64,000 bases of DNA from Peptococcaceae bacterium CEB3 (GTDB lineage: Bacteria; Bacillota; Desulfitobacteriia; Desulfitobacteriales; Desulfitobacteriaceae), in the NCBI GenBank assembly GCA_001029295.1, contig LDXJ01000055.1, positions 62,001 to 126,000 on the forward strand. Direction: 5' to 3'. The position numbers were made by a program, and so were the translations under genes. The notes below the pieces were generated by a model, which was not told the DNA's origin, made no database searches, and saw only the letters and a list, made by a program, of their open reading frames with translations. Every line of letters begins with the position of its first letter. The stretch's first letter is position 1. Of this stretch, positions 17,141 to 25,783 are shown one piece after another.

Positions 17141-17169
17141 CCGCAGGCTCCGGGGAGGGAAAGATTGAA

Positions 17170-17769
17170 ATGCAGGCCCTGCAAAATCTCATAAGAAATC
17201 TGGCCATCATCCTTCTTCTCGCGACGTTTTTGGAGATGCTCCTGCCCAATAAATCCATGCGAGGGTATGTCCGGCTAGTCATGGGCCTGTTTGTCATTTC
17301 CGCCATACTCAACCCGCTGGCCGACCTTCTGCATGTGCCTTTGGCCCTGAACATACCGGCCTGGACGTCATCATCTCCCCAGGATTTGCCGGTCTTCGCG
17401 GCCGAAGGGCAGGGAAACAAACTTGGCCGAGATGCCGTACTGGCTCAATATCGCCAGATTCTCCAACACCAAATCGAGGCTTTGGCTCTCGGTGTCAAGG
17501 GGGTGGACAGAGCAAATGTGACGATTGATTTTGCCAATGACGGGGGCGGACTTATGGAGCAGCCACCCCTGACCAAAGTGAGCATCACGCTGTTTACCAC
17601 GACCACTGACATCCGGCCAATTCGTCCGATCGTCATTGATGGAAGCGGCCCGGCGCAACCTCACGCCCCGGCGCCGAATCCGCTGGCTCAAGAGGTCAAA
17701 GACAGGGTATCGGCTTTGATGGAAATAGACCCGGCAAAAGTAGATGTCCAAATGGCCGGAGAAAACTGA
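17170..17769 (+). CDS. spoIIIAF: Stage III sporulation protein AF
   Basis: This 199-aa protein has two N-terminal membrane helices (LAIILLLATFLEMLLPNKSMRGYVRLVMGLFVISAIL), matching the SpoIIIAF signature, and a soluble C-terminal domain. GGGAGGG lies upstream of the ATG. It sits between AE and AG in the operon. Confidence 0.9.
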   Translation: MQALQNLIRNLAIILLLATFLEMLLPNKSMRGYVRLVMGLFVISAILNPLADLLHVPLALNIPAWTSSSPQDLPVFAAEGQGNKLGRDAVLAQYRQILQHQIEALALGVKGVDRANVTIDFANDGGGLMEQPPLTKVSITLFTTTTDIRPIRPIVIDGSGPAQPHAPAPNPLAQEVKDRVSALMEIDPAKVDVQMAGEN

Positions 17770-17788
17770 GGAAGAGGAGGGGAAATTC

Positions 17789-18601
17789 ATGTTTGACAAA
17801 CCTGAGAGGCGCCTGACCCTGCAAGAATGGGGCCTGGGGAAAAAGGATGATTATGGCCGCAAGGACAGCGGAAAACAGGGGTTCAGGCGGACGGGGACGA
17901 ACCGTAAGAGAATGGACCGCGAGGGAGCAAAGGGGGAAAGCGGGAATCAAAAGAGAATGCGTCAAGAGGGAATGAATCGTGAGGGAATGAGCCGGGAGGG
18001 AAAGGCCAAGAAAGAGGGGAGCGGTTGGCTGGATTCCCTCTTACACAACGATAATCTTTTGAAACTTATGGTGGCCGGGATCGTGGTTTCCGTCGGGTTG
18101 ATCTTTTGGAGCAAAGGGGGCGGGCCGAACACGCCGGCTTTCAAACCTGTGGCTCAAACCCTGCCCGCCGCCAAGGACAACTCCGGAGGCAGCCAGAGCC
18201 AGATTAGCGCTCTGGAGCAGGCTTTGGAAAACAGAATGGCCGATAACTTGAGCCAAATCAACGGGGTCGGGCAAGTCAAAGTGATGGTGACCCTGGCAAC
18301 GGGACTGAAAAACGATTACGGCAAAAATGCCAGCGTGACAAAAAGCACGACGGAAGAGACGGATAAGACCGGGGGCACCCGCAAGTCCACGCAAACGACG
18401 GAAACGGACACTCTTGTGCTCCCCAACGGCTCAACCCAACCTGTGACGATTATGCAGGAGAGCCCGAATATTGAAGGCGTGCTGGTGGTGGCGGAAGGAG
18501 CCAAAGATCCCGGCATCCAGGAAGAAATACACAGTACGGTCTGTACGCTTCTGCATATCCCGGCCGCCAAAGTAGTCGTCGAAGCCATGGGCAGTTTCTG
18601 A
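17789..18601 (+). CDS. spoIIIAG: Stage III sporulation protein AG, ring-forming
   Basis: SpoIIIAG (270 aa) forms a large ring in the forespore-facing membrane. The N terminus (about 80 residues) is very basic and carries degenerate REGMNREGMSREG repeats. A membrane helix (LMVAGIVVSVGLIFW) follows, then the ring-building domain (VGQVKVMVTLATG...GVLVVAEGAKDPGIQEEI). ATG at 17789 follows GAGGAGGGG. The gene ends in a 19-bp tandem duplication, and the expected spoIIIAH does not follow. Confidence 0.92.
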   Translation: MFDKPERRLTLQEWGLGKKDDYGRKDSGKQGFRRTGTNRKRMDREGAKGESGNQKRMRQEGMNREGMSREGKAKKEGSGWLDSLLHNDNLLKLMVAGIVVSVGLIFWSKGGGPNTPAFKPVAQTLPAAKDNSGGSQSQISALEQALENRMADNLSQINGVGQVKVMVTLATGLKNDYGKNASVTKSTTEETDKTGGTRKSTQTTETDTLVLPNGSTQPVTIMQESPNIEGVLVVAEGAKDPGIQEEIHSTVCTLLHIPAAKVVVEAMGSF

Positions 18602-18656
18602 AACTGTGGGTAGTTTCCGAAGCTATGGGTAGTTTCTGAAGCTATGGACGGTTTCT
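18581..18656 (+). repeat. Four 19-bp tandem repeats across the spoIIIAG stop
   Basis: Units at 18581, 18600, 18619 and 18638 share the form GAAGCTATGGGTAGTTTCT with a few changes. The first unit encodes the last residues of SpoIIIAG and supplies the first bases of its stop region; the rest are noncoding. Confidence 0.85.
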
Positions 18657-18771
18657 GATCTTAAGATATTTGCGGGCGGCGGCAGGAAATCGTGACTGGA
18701 GCACGAATCAATCAAAGAGGTAAGCCCCCTACGACGGAATCGGGCCCGGTTGGAGGAGAGAGATATCCGAG

Positions 18772-19137
18772 ATGAACAGAGTTCTGGTGGCGGACGATGC
18801 CAGCTTTATGAGGCTGATGATCCGGCAGATCCTCGTCCGCCGGGGCGGTTTTGAGATCATGGAAGCGGGAAACGGGCTGACAGCCATTGAACTGTACAAG
18901 AAGCAAAGGCCGGACTTGGTCATTCTGGATATCACCATGCCGGAAGCGGACGGCCTTCAGGTCCTCAGTGAAATCTTGACTTGTGATGCCACGGCACGGG
19001 TAATCATGTGCAGTGCCCTGGCTCAGGGGGAAATCGTGAAGGAGGCGATGCGTCGGGGAGCTTCGGATTTCATTGTGAAGCCTTTTTGTCCTGACGATTT
19101 GGTGCAAGTTGTTTGCAAATATCTCACCTGCCCTTGA
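18772..19137 (+). CDS. Stand-alone receiver (CheY-like) response regulator
   Basis: This 121-aa protein is a single receiver domain with the acidic pair D8/D9, phospho-acceptor D53 (VILDITMPEADG), the switch S81 and K103 (IVKPF). There is no output domain, so it works by protein contact, as CheY or Spo0F do. GGAGGAGAG lies about 15 bases before the ATG. No histidine kinase or chemotaxis gene is nearby. It sits where spoIIIAH is expected. Confidence 0.9.
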   Translation: MNRVLVADDASFMRLMIRQILVRRGGFEIMEAGNGLTAIELYKKQRPDLVILDITMPEADGLQVLSEILTCDATARVIMCSALAQGEIVKEAMRRGASDFIVKPFCPDDLVQVVCKYLTCP

Positions 19138-19225
19138 CCAAAAAGCTTAGCTGCATGCCCCCGGCTTCAGCCGGCTTTAGCCATGGGGAGATTCAGACAA
19201 ATACTGTATACTTGAGGCGCTTGTG

Positions 19226-19255
19226 TTGCAAAGCCGCGCTGTGACCCCATATAAT
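19226..19255 (+). promoter_or_regulatory. Sigma-A promoter of carboxylase operon
   Basis: TTGCAA (19226-19231), an 18-base spacer and TATAAT (19250-19255) upstream of the carboxyltransferase gene. Confidence 0.7.
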
Positions 19256-19272
19256 AGACCATGGATCCTGCG

Positions 19273-19299
19273 ATAGGTGAAAATGTTCACCTATTTTTC
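19273..19299 (+). terminator. Leader hairpin with U-tract (attenuator or operator)
   Basis: ATAGGTGAA-AATG-TTCACCTAT is a perfect 9-bp stem followed by TTTTTCT. It lies about 11 bases after the likely transcription start and before the ribosome site of the carboxyltransferase gene, so it could be an early terminator/attenuator or a repressor palindrome. Confidence 0.6.
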
Positions 19300-19333
19300 T
19301 AATAGGAGAAAGGGTCTGAGAGGAGTTGCAGCG

Positions 19334-21223
19334 GTGAAAGCGGTAGGAATTACGGATACAACCTTGCGCGATGCGCACCAGAGCCTGTGGGCAACCAGGA
19401 TGCGCACGGAAGACATGCTTCCGGTTTTGGCCGATTTGGATGAAGCGGGCTTTCACTCGCTCGAAGTCTGGGGTGGGGCGACGTTCGATGTCTGCCTGCG
19501 TTTTTTGGGGGAGGATCCTTGGGAACGGTTGCGGCTGATCAAGCGTTATGTGCGTAAGACCCCGTTGCAGATGCTCCTGCGGGGTCAATCCTTAGTGGGG
19601 TACCAGCATTATCCCGACGATATTGTGCGGGAATTCGTCGCCCTCAGTGTCAAGAACGGGATAGACATTATTCGCATCTTTGACGCGCTCAATGATGTGC
19701 GCAATATGGAAGTACCTATCGAGGCGGCGAAAGAGGCCGGAGCCCACGTGCAAGCCGCGATTGCGTATACCGTGAGCCCGATGCACACGGTGTCCCATTA
19801 CCTTGAGACGGCGAGAGCCCTGGTGGCGCAGGGTGCGGATTCTTTGTGCATTAAAGACATGGCCGGACTTCTGACCCCTTACAAGGCCTACGAACTGGTG
19901 ACTTTGCTCAAACGGGAACTCGGAGTGATGGTTCAGCTGCACAGCCATTATATCGGGGGAATGGCAGTGGGAGCCTACTTAAAAGCCGCGGAGGCGGGAG
20001 TCGACGTGATCGACACGGCCAGCGTGCCCCTGGCCTTTGGGGCCAGCCAGCCTCCCGTGGAGACGGTGGTCAGAGCTTTGCAGGACTCCGAATACGCGAC
20101 AGGGTTGGATTTGCCCTATCTGTTCAAGATTGCGGACTACTTTGAGCAGTTGCGCAAAAAACGGGGCTTTGACCGGGGGCTCACCCGTATCAGCGATATG
20201 CGGGTCTTTGAGCACCAGGTCCCGGGCGGGATGATTTCCAATCTCATTTCGCAATTGGAGGAACAAAAGGCAGTGGAGCGCATCCACGAGGTTTTGACGG
20301 AAATTCCGCGGGTGCGGGCGGAGTTGGGCTATCCCCCCCTTGTCACTCCGACCAGCCAAATCGTGGGAACACAGGCTGTATTAAACGTTTTGAGCGGGGA
20401 AAGATATAAGTTAGTGCCCGGCGAGGTCAAAGCCTATGTGCGCGGACTTTACGGCCGTCCCCCGGCTCCGGTGGCCCGGGAAATTCAAAAGAAAATCATC
20501 GGGGACGAGAGCCCGATGACGGCCAGGCCGGCCGACAGCCTGGCGCCGGGACTGGAGAAAGCCAGGCGCGATCTGGGAGAGTTGGCCGGGTCGCCCGAAG
20601 ATGTTCTGAGCTACGCGCTCTTTCCGCAAGTGGCGCGCAAGTTCTTCGGAGAGCGCTCCCAAAGGGGCAAGGCGGGACTCGCTGAGACTCGGGTGCAAGG
20701 TGGTGCGGCCGCGAAGGAGGATGCAAAGTTGAATTTGGGCGAGATTAAAGAACTTATTCGTATACTGGACGAGACGGCGATTACGGAGTTGAACCTGGAA
20801 AGTGAAGGAGTCAGGATTTCCATTAAAAAAGGCGGTACAGGGGCGGCAACGGCGGCTTTTGCTCCGCTCGGCCCGGCGGCGCCTCAGGGATTGGGGTCGG
20901 CCGCAGAGACGGGCTCCGGGGGCGAACCGGTGCCGGTCCTGGCCTCGGCGGCGGGCAAGTACCAGGCGGAGGCCCGGTCGGAGAATTATACTTATGTTAA
21001 AGCACCTATGGTGGGCACCTTTTACCGGGCTCCGGCACCGGACGCACCCAGTTTTGTCGAGGTGGGTCAGCGAGTGCAAGCCGGGCAAACCGTGTGTATT
21101 ATTGAAGCCATGAAGTTGATGAACGAGATTGAGGCGGAGGTCGAGGGCAAAATCGCGCAAATCCTGGTGGAGAACGGTCAGCCTGTCGAATTCGGTCAAG
21201 AGTTGTTTGCAATTGAAGAGTAA
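19334..21223 (+). CDS. Pyruvate/oxaloacetate carboxyltransferase fused to AccB-type biotin carrier
   Basis: This 629-aa protein joins two enzyme parts. Residues 1-460 are a 5S-type carboxyltransferase (HMGL-like barrel plus PYC_OADA domain). It has [18 protein letters not shown], the Lys of [11 protein letters not shown], which is carbamylated in the family, and the metal ligands HSHYIGG. Residues from about 466 match a full Acc[23 protein letters not shown], a Pro/Ala linker and the biotin site EAMKLMNE (Lys594). With AccC directly downstream, the likely activity is ATP-dependent pyruvate carboxylation. The start is GTG at 19334, after GAGAGGAGTT. The AccB-type N-terminal helix inside the fusion is unusual, and an internal ribosome site precedes it. 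Confidence 0.88.
   Translation: MKAVGITDTTLRDAHQSLWATRMRTEDMLPVLADLDEAGFHSLEVWGGATFDVCLRFLGEDPWERLRLIKRYVRKTPLQMLLRGQSLVGYQHYPDDIVREFVALSVKNGIDIIRIFDALNDVRNMEVPIEAAKEAGAHVQAAIAYTVSPMHTVSHYLETARALVAQGADSLCIKDMAGLLTPYKAYELVTLLKRELGVMVQLHSHYIGGMAVGAYLKAAEAGVDVIDTASVPLAFGASQPPVETVVRALQDSEYATGLDLPYLFKIADYFEQLRKKRGFDRGLTRISDMRVFEHQVPGGMISNLISQLEEQKAVERIHEVLTEIPRVRAELGYPPLVTPTSQIVGTQAVLNVLSGERYKLVPGEVKAYVRGLYGRPPAPVAREIQKKIIGDESPMTARPADSLAPGLEKARRDLGELAGSPEDVLSYALFPQVARKFFGERSQRGKAGLAETRVQGGAAAKEDAKLNLGEIKELIRILDETAITELNLESEGVRISIKKGGTGAATAAFAPLGPAAPQGLGSAAETGSGGEPVPVLASAAGKYQAEARSENYTYVKAPMVGTFYRAPAPDAPSFVEVGQRVQAGQTVCIIEAMKLMNEIEAEVEGKIAQILVENGQPVEFGQELFAIEE
20729..21223 (+). CDS. accB: Possible nested acetyl-CoA carboxylase biotin carrier (internal start)
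   Basis: Inside the fused gene AAGGAGG (20714-20720) lies eight bases before an in-frame TTG (20729). Translation from there gives a 164-aa protein starting [15 protein letters not shown], the normal beginning and length of AccB, with the biotinyl Lys in EAMKLMNE. It may be made separately from the same message as a free carrier for acetyl-CoA carboxylase. No accA or accD is in the window. Whether this start is used is inferred only from the ribosome site. Confidence 0.5.
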   Translation: MNLGEIKELIRILDETAITELNLESEGVRISIKKGGTGAATAAFAPLGPAAPQGLGSAAETGSGGEPVPVLASAAGKYQAEARSENYTYVKAPMVGTFYRAPAPDAPSFVEVGQRVQAGQTVCIIEAMKLMNEIEAEVEGKIAQILVENGQPVEFGQELFAIEE

Positions 21224-21235
21224 GGGGAGCGGGAT

Positions 21236-22582
21236 GTGTTCAAGAGAATTCTTATTGCCAACCGCGGCGAAATAGCCCTGAGAATCATCCGGGCCTGCCG
21301 CGAGCTGGACATAGAGACGGTGGCTGTTTTTTCCGAGGCTGACCGGGAGTCCCTGCATGTCAAAGCAGCCGATGAGGCGGTCTGTATTGGACCCGCCGCC
21401 ACAAGCAAGAGCTATCTCCACATTCCCAACATTATCAGCGCGGCCGAGTTAACCGGGGTCGATGCCATCCATCCCGGTTATGGGTTTTTGGCCGAGAATG
21501 CCCGCTTTGCCGAGATCTGCGAGTCTTGCGGGATCACCTTCATCGGACCGGCGGCCGAAGCGATCGAGAATATGGGAGACAAAGCCAAAGCTCGCCAAAC
21601 CATGATAGCCTCCGGGGTTCCGGTTGTGCCCGGCTCGCCCGGACCTGTGGATGATCTGGCCCAAGCGGAGGAGATCGCCGGGAAGATCGGCTACCCTGTG
21701 CTTATCAAGGCTTCAGCTGGGGGCGGCGGCAAGGGAATGCGCGTGGCCCAAAATGCCAGAGAACTGTCAAAGTCCGTCCAGGCCGCGCGGGCTGAAGCCC
21801 ACGCTTCTTTTGGTAATTCCGAGATTTACCTGGAAAAGTATGTCGAGGAACCGCGCCACATCGAATTTCAGATCCTGGCGGATAAATTCGGCGAAGTGGT
21901 CCATCTGGGGGAAAGAGATTGCTCTCTGCAGAGACGCAATCAAAAACTGCTGGAAGAGTCTCCTTCCAGTGCCATGACTCCCGAACTGCGCGCGCGCATG
22001 GGTCGCGTCGCGGTGGAAGCGGCCAGGGCCGCTAAGTATTCCAATGCCGGCACGATCGAGTTTTTGCTGGACAAACATAAGAACTTTTACTTTATTGAGA
22101 TGAATACCCGGATTCAAGTGGAACATCCGGTGACAGAGTTCGTCACCGGCATGGACCTTGTCAAAGAACAGATTCGCCTGGCTGCGGGAGAGCCGTTGGG
22201 GCTCTGTCAAGAAGACGTGCAGATGCGGGGTTGGGCAATGGAATGCCGTATCAATGCCGAAAATCCCGAGAAGAACTTTATGCCTTCGCCCGGGACGATT
22301 GAACTTTACCACGCTCCGGGGGGGCCGGGGGTCCGGGTCGACAGTGCGGCCTATCAGGGGTATCGAATTCCCCCGCATTACGATTCCATGATCGGGAAAC
22401 TGATTGTTTGGGGCTCCGACCGGGACGAGGCTGTACAGCGGATGAAAAGGGCGCTGGAAGAGTTTGTGATCGAAGGGGTAGCGACAACGATTCCTTTTCA
22501 TCTCAAAGTCTTGGATAATGCTTTCTTTCGCCGCGGGGAAGTCTATACCAATTTTATCCAGCGCCGGATTCTCGGTGAGTGA
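21236..22582 (+). CDS. accC: Biotin carboxylase
   Basis: AccC (448 aa) carboxylates the biotin of its carrier with ATP and bicarbonate. Seen are the N-terminal [20 protein letters not shown], the glycine-rich ATP-grasp loop GGGGKGMR, the metal/catalytic segment [14 protein letters not shown] and the C-terminal AccC domain ([16 protein letters not shown]). GTG at 21236 follows AAGGGGAGCGG. It lies 12 bases after the carboxyltransferase-BCCP gene, and the two products form the carboxylase. Its stop overlaps the second copy of the 30-bp repeat. Confidence 0.95.
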   Translation: MFKRILIANRGEIALRIIRACRELDIETVAVFSEADRESLHVKAADEAVCIGPAATSKSYLHIPNIISAAELTGVDAIHPGYGFLAENARFAEICESCGITFIGPAAEAIENMGDKAKARQTMIASGVPVVPGSPGPVDDLAQAEEIAGKIGYPVLIKASAGGGGKGMRVAQNARELSKSVQAARAEAHASFGNSEIYLEKYVEEPRHIEFQILADKFGEVVHLGERDCSLQRRNQKLLEESPSSAMTPELRARMGRVAVEAARAAKYSNAGTIEFLLDKHKNFYFIEMNTRIQVEHPVTEFVTGMDLVKEQIRLAAGEPLGLCQEDVQMRGWAMECRINAENPEKNFMPSPGTIELYHAPGGPGVRVDSAAYQGYRIPPHYDSMIGKLIVWGSDRDEAVQRMKRALEEFVIEGVATTIPFHLKVLDNAFFRRGEVYTNFIQRRILGE

Positions 22583-22607
22583 ACTCGTTCAGCTTAAGCC
22601 GAACATC
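22578..22607 (+). repeat. 30-bp dispersed repeat, copy 2
   Basis: 29 of 30 bases match the copy at 12218-12247. The accC stop TGA lies inside it. The palindrome is here TTCAGCTTAAGCCGAA. Confidence 0.8.
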
Positions 22608-22698
22608 GATAAACTCAAAGAAGGCCCGGCTTAGTGACTGACGGGGCGGGCCGTGAAAGGGCAGGCACAGATACGGGGGGCAGGCCTGAGATGAGCCT

Positions 22699-22727
22699 TT
22701 GCCAGCGAAATGGAAATCTGCTATAAT
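22699..22727 (+). promoter_or_regulatory. Sigma-A promoter of asp23 group
   Basis: TTGCCA (22699-22704), a 17-base spacer and TATAAT (22722-22727). Confidence 0.75.
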
Positions 22728-22786
22728 GACAGGGAACCTGAAGAGTGTTGAAGAGAGTGGCTGAATACGGTTGGAGAGGTGACGAC

Positions 22787-23182
22787 ATGGAGAAACCCGA
22801 GATGGCGAACTCCCTTGGTGTCATTCGAATTGCCGATGAGGTTGTGGAGATTATTGCCGGAATGGCCGCTTCCGAAGTGGACGGAGTGGCCGGAATGAGC
22901 GGAGGTTTTGTGGGTGACCTGGCTCATATGCTGGCCCGCAACAAGAATTTGGCCAAAGGGGTCAAAGTAGAAGTTGGCCAGGAAGAGGCGGCGGTTGACC
23001 TTTACATTATCGTCGAATACGGGGTGAGAATCCCGGATGTCGCCGTGCGCGTTCAGGAAGCCGTAAAGGATGCCATTGAGAGCATGACCGGCTTGACGGT
23101 CGTAGAGACGAATGTACACATCCAAGGTGTCAATTTCCATGCCGCGCCGGAGGTAAAGGAAGAAGAGAATAGGGTCAAGTGA
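22787..23182 (+). CDS. Asp23/Gls24 family envelope stress protein
   Basis: This 131-aa Asp23-domain protein has GVIRIADEVVEIIAGMAASEVDGVAGM and VDLYIIVEYGVRIPDVAVRVQEAVKDAIE. It corresponds to Bacillus YqhY, which sits at the same place after accBC and has been linked to control of acetyl-CoA carboxylase. ATG at 22787 is chosen (AGAGGTG six bases upstream) over an earlier frame start at 22745. It is probably a peripheral membrane protein held by the AmaP/DUF2273 proteins encoded downstream. Confidence 0.9.
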   Translation: MEKPEMANSLGVIRIADEVVEIIAGMAASEVDGVAGMSGGFVGDLAHMLARNKNLAKGVKVEVGQEEAAVDLYIIVEYGVRIPDVAVRVQEAVKDAIESMTGLTVVETNVHIQGVNFHAAPEVKEEENRVK

Positions 23183-23346
23183 TTCCGATTCCGCCGGGCA
23201 GCGAAAAAGGAGTTCCGGGCAAAAGATAGGTCAGCGCCAGGATTATGATAAGGGCTTTTGTCTGAGATGTATGCGCATTTCGGGCGAAGCATTAGCTCAG
23301 CACCTGCCTGGCACAAGGGAAGGGAACTCCGGGAAGAAGAAGAACG

Positions 23347-23370
23347 GCCCCCTTGGCAAGCCAGGGGGGC
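23347..23370 (+). other. GC-rich hairpin before amaP-like gene
   Basis: GCCCCCTTGG and CCAGGGGGGC form a 10-bp stem with one G-U pair and a CAAG loop, ending just before the ribosome site. It could separate or tune expression of the two genes. Confidence 0.5.
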
Positions 23371-23391
23371 TTCTGAAGGAGGTGGCGGAGA

Positions 23392-23904
23392 TTGGCGGCC
23401 CTGGCTTTGGGATTGATCATCATCCTGGCAGGTCTGGTGGTTTTGGCCTTAGGCAGCGGGTGGTTTCTGCCCTATTTTTGGACGGGTCAGCTGATTGGAT
23501 ATATGAGAGAAAATGCCTGGGAGACTATGGCCGCGGGGGTGCTCCTGGTCCTGGTGGGCTTGCTCTTTTTCCTGCGCCCGCGTGAAAGCTCCCCGTCTTT
23601 TGCGTTGCCTTCCCGTTTAGGTGAAGTACGGATAACGGAAGAAGCCTTGCGGGAGATCATTGCCCGCGCCGCCCAGGGCGTTTCCGGGGTTCAACAGGTA
23701 GAATCCGCTCTCAGAGAGCGGCCGGAAGGATTGGAAGTCAGGGTGTCCGGCCAATTGCATCCGGGTGTTGCCGTGGCTCAGGTTTCCGAGGAGTTGCAGA
23801 ATGCGGTGAGAAGCGATGTGGAACAGTATACCGGGATTAAAGTAGCCGAGGTGAAAGTGCTGGTGAGGGGTATGTTTACCGCCCGCCCGGCACGGGTGCG
23901 ATGA
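23392..23904 (+). CDS. amaP: AmaP-like membrane anchor with Asp23 domain
   Basis: This 170-aa protein has two N-terminal membrane helices and a C-terminal Asp23-like domain (RITEEALREIIARAAQGVSGVQQVES). This is the layout of AmaP, which tethers Asp23 proteins to the membrane. The start is TTG at 23392 after GGAGGTG. It overlaps the next gene by four bases (ATGA). Confidence 0.82.
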   Translation: MAALALGLIIILAGLVVLALGSGWFLPYFWTGQLIGYMRENAWETMAAGVLLVLVGLLFFLRPRESSPSFALPSRLGEVRITEEALREIIARAAQGVSGVQQVESALRERPEGLEVRVSGQLHPGVAVAQVSEELQNAVRSDVEQYTGIKVAEVKVLVRGMFTARPARVR

Positions 23905-24143
23905 GTTTCAAGGAGCAGTTCGGGCAGACTGTTACCCGCTTTTTTTCCTGGTCCTGGAACGAACACCCCGGAAAGCTGGTCGGAACCTCCAGCGGCTTTG
24001 TTTTTGGACTTTTTCTGGTCATTTTGGGTTTCTGGCGGGCCTTGGTCTTATCCCTATTTATTGTAGCCGGTTTTTTGCTGGGGAAACGTTATGACGAGCA
24101 CAGGGATCTGACCGCTTGGTTGAACCGGTTTTTTCAAAAGTAA
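23901..24143 (+). CDS. DUF2273 family small membrane protein
   Basis: This 80-aa protein begins with an amphipathic stretch, has two membrane helices (LVGTSSGFVFGLFLVILGFWRALVLSLFIVAGFLLG) and ends in a charged tail, matching DUF2273. These proteins accompany AmaP and Asp23 in Firmicutes and form an envelope-associated set. It is translationally coupled to the preceding gene. Confidence 0.85.
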   Translation: MSFKEQFGQTVTRFFSWSWNEHPGKLVGTSSGFVFGLFLVILGFWRALVLSLFIVAGFLLGKRYDEHRDLTAWLNRFFQK

Positions 24144-24215
24144 TCTTCAAAGGGCCGCAGCCCGGTGAAAGGAGGACGGCGATTTCCTCGCGAAAGGAAG
24201 AGTCGCTGACAGAAT

Positions 24216-24617
24216 ATGAGTCGCAGACGAGGGCGCGAGACGGCGCTTCAAGTATTGTTCCAACTAGATATGACAGGGGAAGCGGCGGATCCCGGGCCGG
24301 TGCTTGACCGTTGGGGAGAGGAATTCGCCGTGCCGGCGGAGGACCTTTCTTTCGCTCGGGAACTGGTTCAAGGAACTTTGGCGCACCGGACGGAAATCGA
24401 TGAGAAACTGGCGCGGATTGCGGCGGGTTGGCATCTGGAGCGCATGGCCAACGTCGACCGCAATGTTTTGCGCCTGACGGCTTTTGAGATTCTGTTCCGC
24501 CCCGATATTCCGCGGCCGGTGAGTCTCAACGAGGGGATTGAACTGGCCAAACTTTTTGGCGGGAACGATTCCGCCAAATTTGTCAACGGTGTTTTGGACA
24601 AGTTGGTCGGAGATTGA
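24216..24617 (+). CDS. nusB: Transcription antitermination factor NusB
   Basis: NusB (133 aa, usual length) acts with NusE in antitermination of rRNA operons. Seen are RRRGRETALQVLFQLDMTG at the N terminus and NVDRNVLRLTAFEILF...PVSLNEGIELAKLFGGNDSAKFVNGVLDKL at the C terminus. The ribosome site is weak (GGAAGAG about 15 bases away). It ends just ahead of the TsaD-like gene. Confidence 0.95.
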   Translation: MSRRRGRETALQVLFQLDMTGEAADPGPVLDRWGEEFAVPAEDLSFARELVQGTLAHRTEIDEKLARIAAGWHLERMANVDRNVLRLTAFEILFRPDIPRPVSLNEGIELAKLFGGNDSAKFVNGVLDKLVGD

Positions 24618-24625
24618 AAGTAAAA

Positions 24626-25570
24626 ATGTATTACTTAGGAATAGACACATCGGCTTATACGACTTCTTTGGCCATCGTCGGCGCCAAAAGGCTCGTTTGG
24701 GAAGAGAGGCTCGTTTTGCAGGTCCCCGAGGGGGAGACGGGTTTGGCTCAATCAGCGGCCTTTTTTCAGCATGTGCAGAATCTTCCCTTGCTCGTGCAAA
24801 AAGTTCCGTCCTCTTACTGGAGCGAATTGGCGGGCATCGGGGTGAGCAGTGCTCCCCGCCGGATCGAGGGTTCCTACATGCCGGTTTTTACCGCCGGGTT
24901 GGCCCTGGCTCGGTCCGTGGCGGCGGCCCGTCAAACCCGGCTCTGGCTCACCAGTCATCAGGAAGGGCATCTGGCGGCCGGTTTGGCCTCTGCCGGGGGT
25001 CCCGCGGCGGCGCGTTTTTTGGTGCTGCATCTTTCCGGCGGTACGACGGAACTGATCGAGGCCCGGCGCGGAGAGGCGGGCAGGTTCGACTTAAATCTTC
25101 TTGGCGGAACCACCGATCTGCACGCCGGACAGTTTGTCGATCGGGTGGGTGTGCGCTTGGGTTTGGAATTTCCGGCCGGCAAGCGTTTGGAGGAATTGGC
25201 TGAGGGAGCTTCCCCAGGTGCGGAGTCTCTGCTTCCTTCCTCGGTGCGAGGGTTGAAAGTGAGCTTTTCCGGGGTGGAAAGCGCGGCCCAGCGTTTGGTC
25301 GACCGAGGGGTGTCCCGTCCTGACGTGGCGCGCGCCGTGGAAGGATGCTTGGCCCGGACCGTGGGTAAACTGATCTTGGCGGGCTGTGCCCAAACAGGCT
25401 TAACGGAAGTTTTGCTGGTAGGGGGAGTCGCCGCCAACAAGTTTATCCGCCGTGAGTTGGGCCGGCGGTTGCAACAGACTGCTAGGCTCTATTGGGCGGA
25501 GCCCGCTTGGAGCCGGGATAACGCCATTGGGGTGGCCTTCTTGGCCGAGCAGGCGCTGTCTCCGACATAG
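24626..25570 (+). CDS. TsaD/Kae1-like paralog (peptidase M22 family)
   Basis: This 314-aa ASKHA-fold protein is related to TsaD/Kae1 but distinct from the genuine tRNA t6A enzyme. It begins YYLGIDTSAYTTSLAIVG, carries HQEGHLAAGL (the HxEGH metal site is kept) and LHLSGGTTEL, and ends LVGGVAANKFIRREL. Sequence identity to TsaD looks low and it is shorter. ATG at 24626 is preferred (GGAG 13 bases upstream) over a TTG that overlaps the nusB stop. A paralog like this recurs beside nusB in some Clostridia; its role is unknown. Confidence 0.75.
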   Translation: MYYLGIDTSAYTTSLAIVGAKRLVWEERLVLQVPEGETGLAQSAAFFQHVQNLPLLVQKVPSSYWSELAGIGVSSAPRRIEGSYMPVFTAGLALARSVAAARQTRLWLTSHQEGHLAAGLASAGGPAAARFLVLHLSGGTTELIEARRGEAGRFDLNLLGGTTDLHAGQFVDRVGVRLGLEFPAGKRLEELAEGASPGAESLLPSSVRGLKVSFSGVESAAQRLVDRGVSRPDVARAVEGCLARTVGKLILAGCAQTGLTEVLLVGGVAANKFIRRELGRRLQQTARLYWAEPAWSRDNAIGVAFLAEQALSPT

Positions 25571-25783
25571 CGTGTTCCGGGTCGGCCCCGCCGGCATCGT
25601 GGCTCTTGCCAGGGTGCCGGCGCCGTTCCCCCTCGTCATCCTGTTGTTTGTGAATCGTTTGTCGACGGCGGGCTATTATGAGGATTTTCGTATTTTGCCC
25701 AATGCTCTGACTTGTGAGAAGGATTTTGTCCAACGGGTGGCGAATAGTAATATGTTTGAGTTTTTTCAGGAGGAGGAGTGTAC

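Noticed and set aside
19139-19200. Hairpin CCGGC-TTCA-GCCGG as an IS200/IS605 terminal remnant or terminator
   Set aside because: The stem is only 5 bp, has no U-tract, and there is no second end or transposase trace near it.
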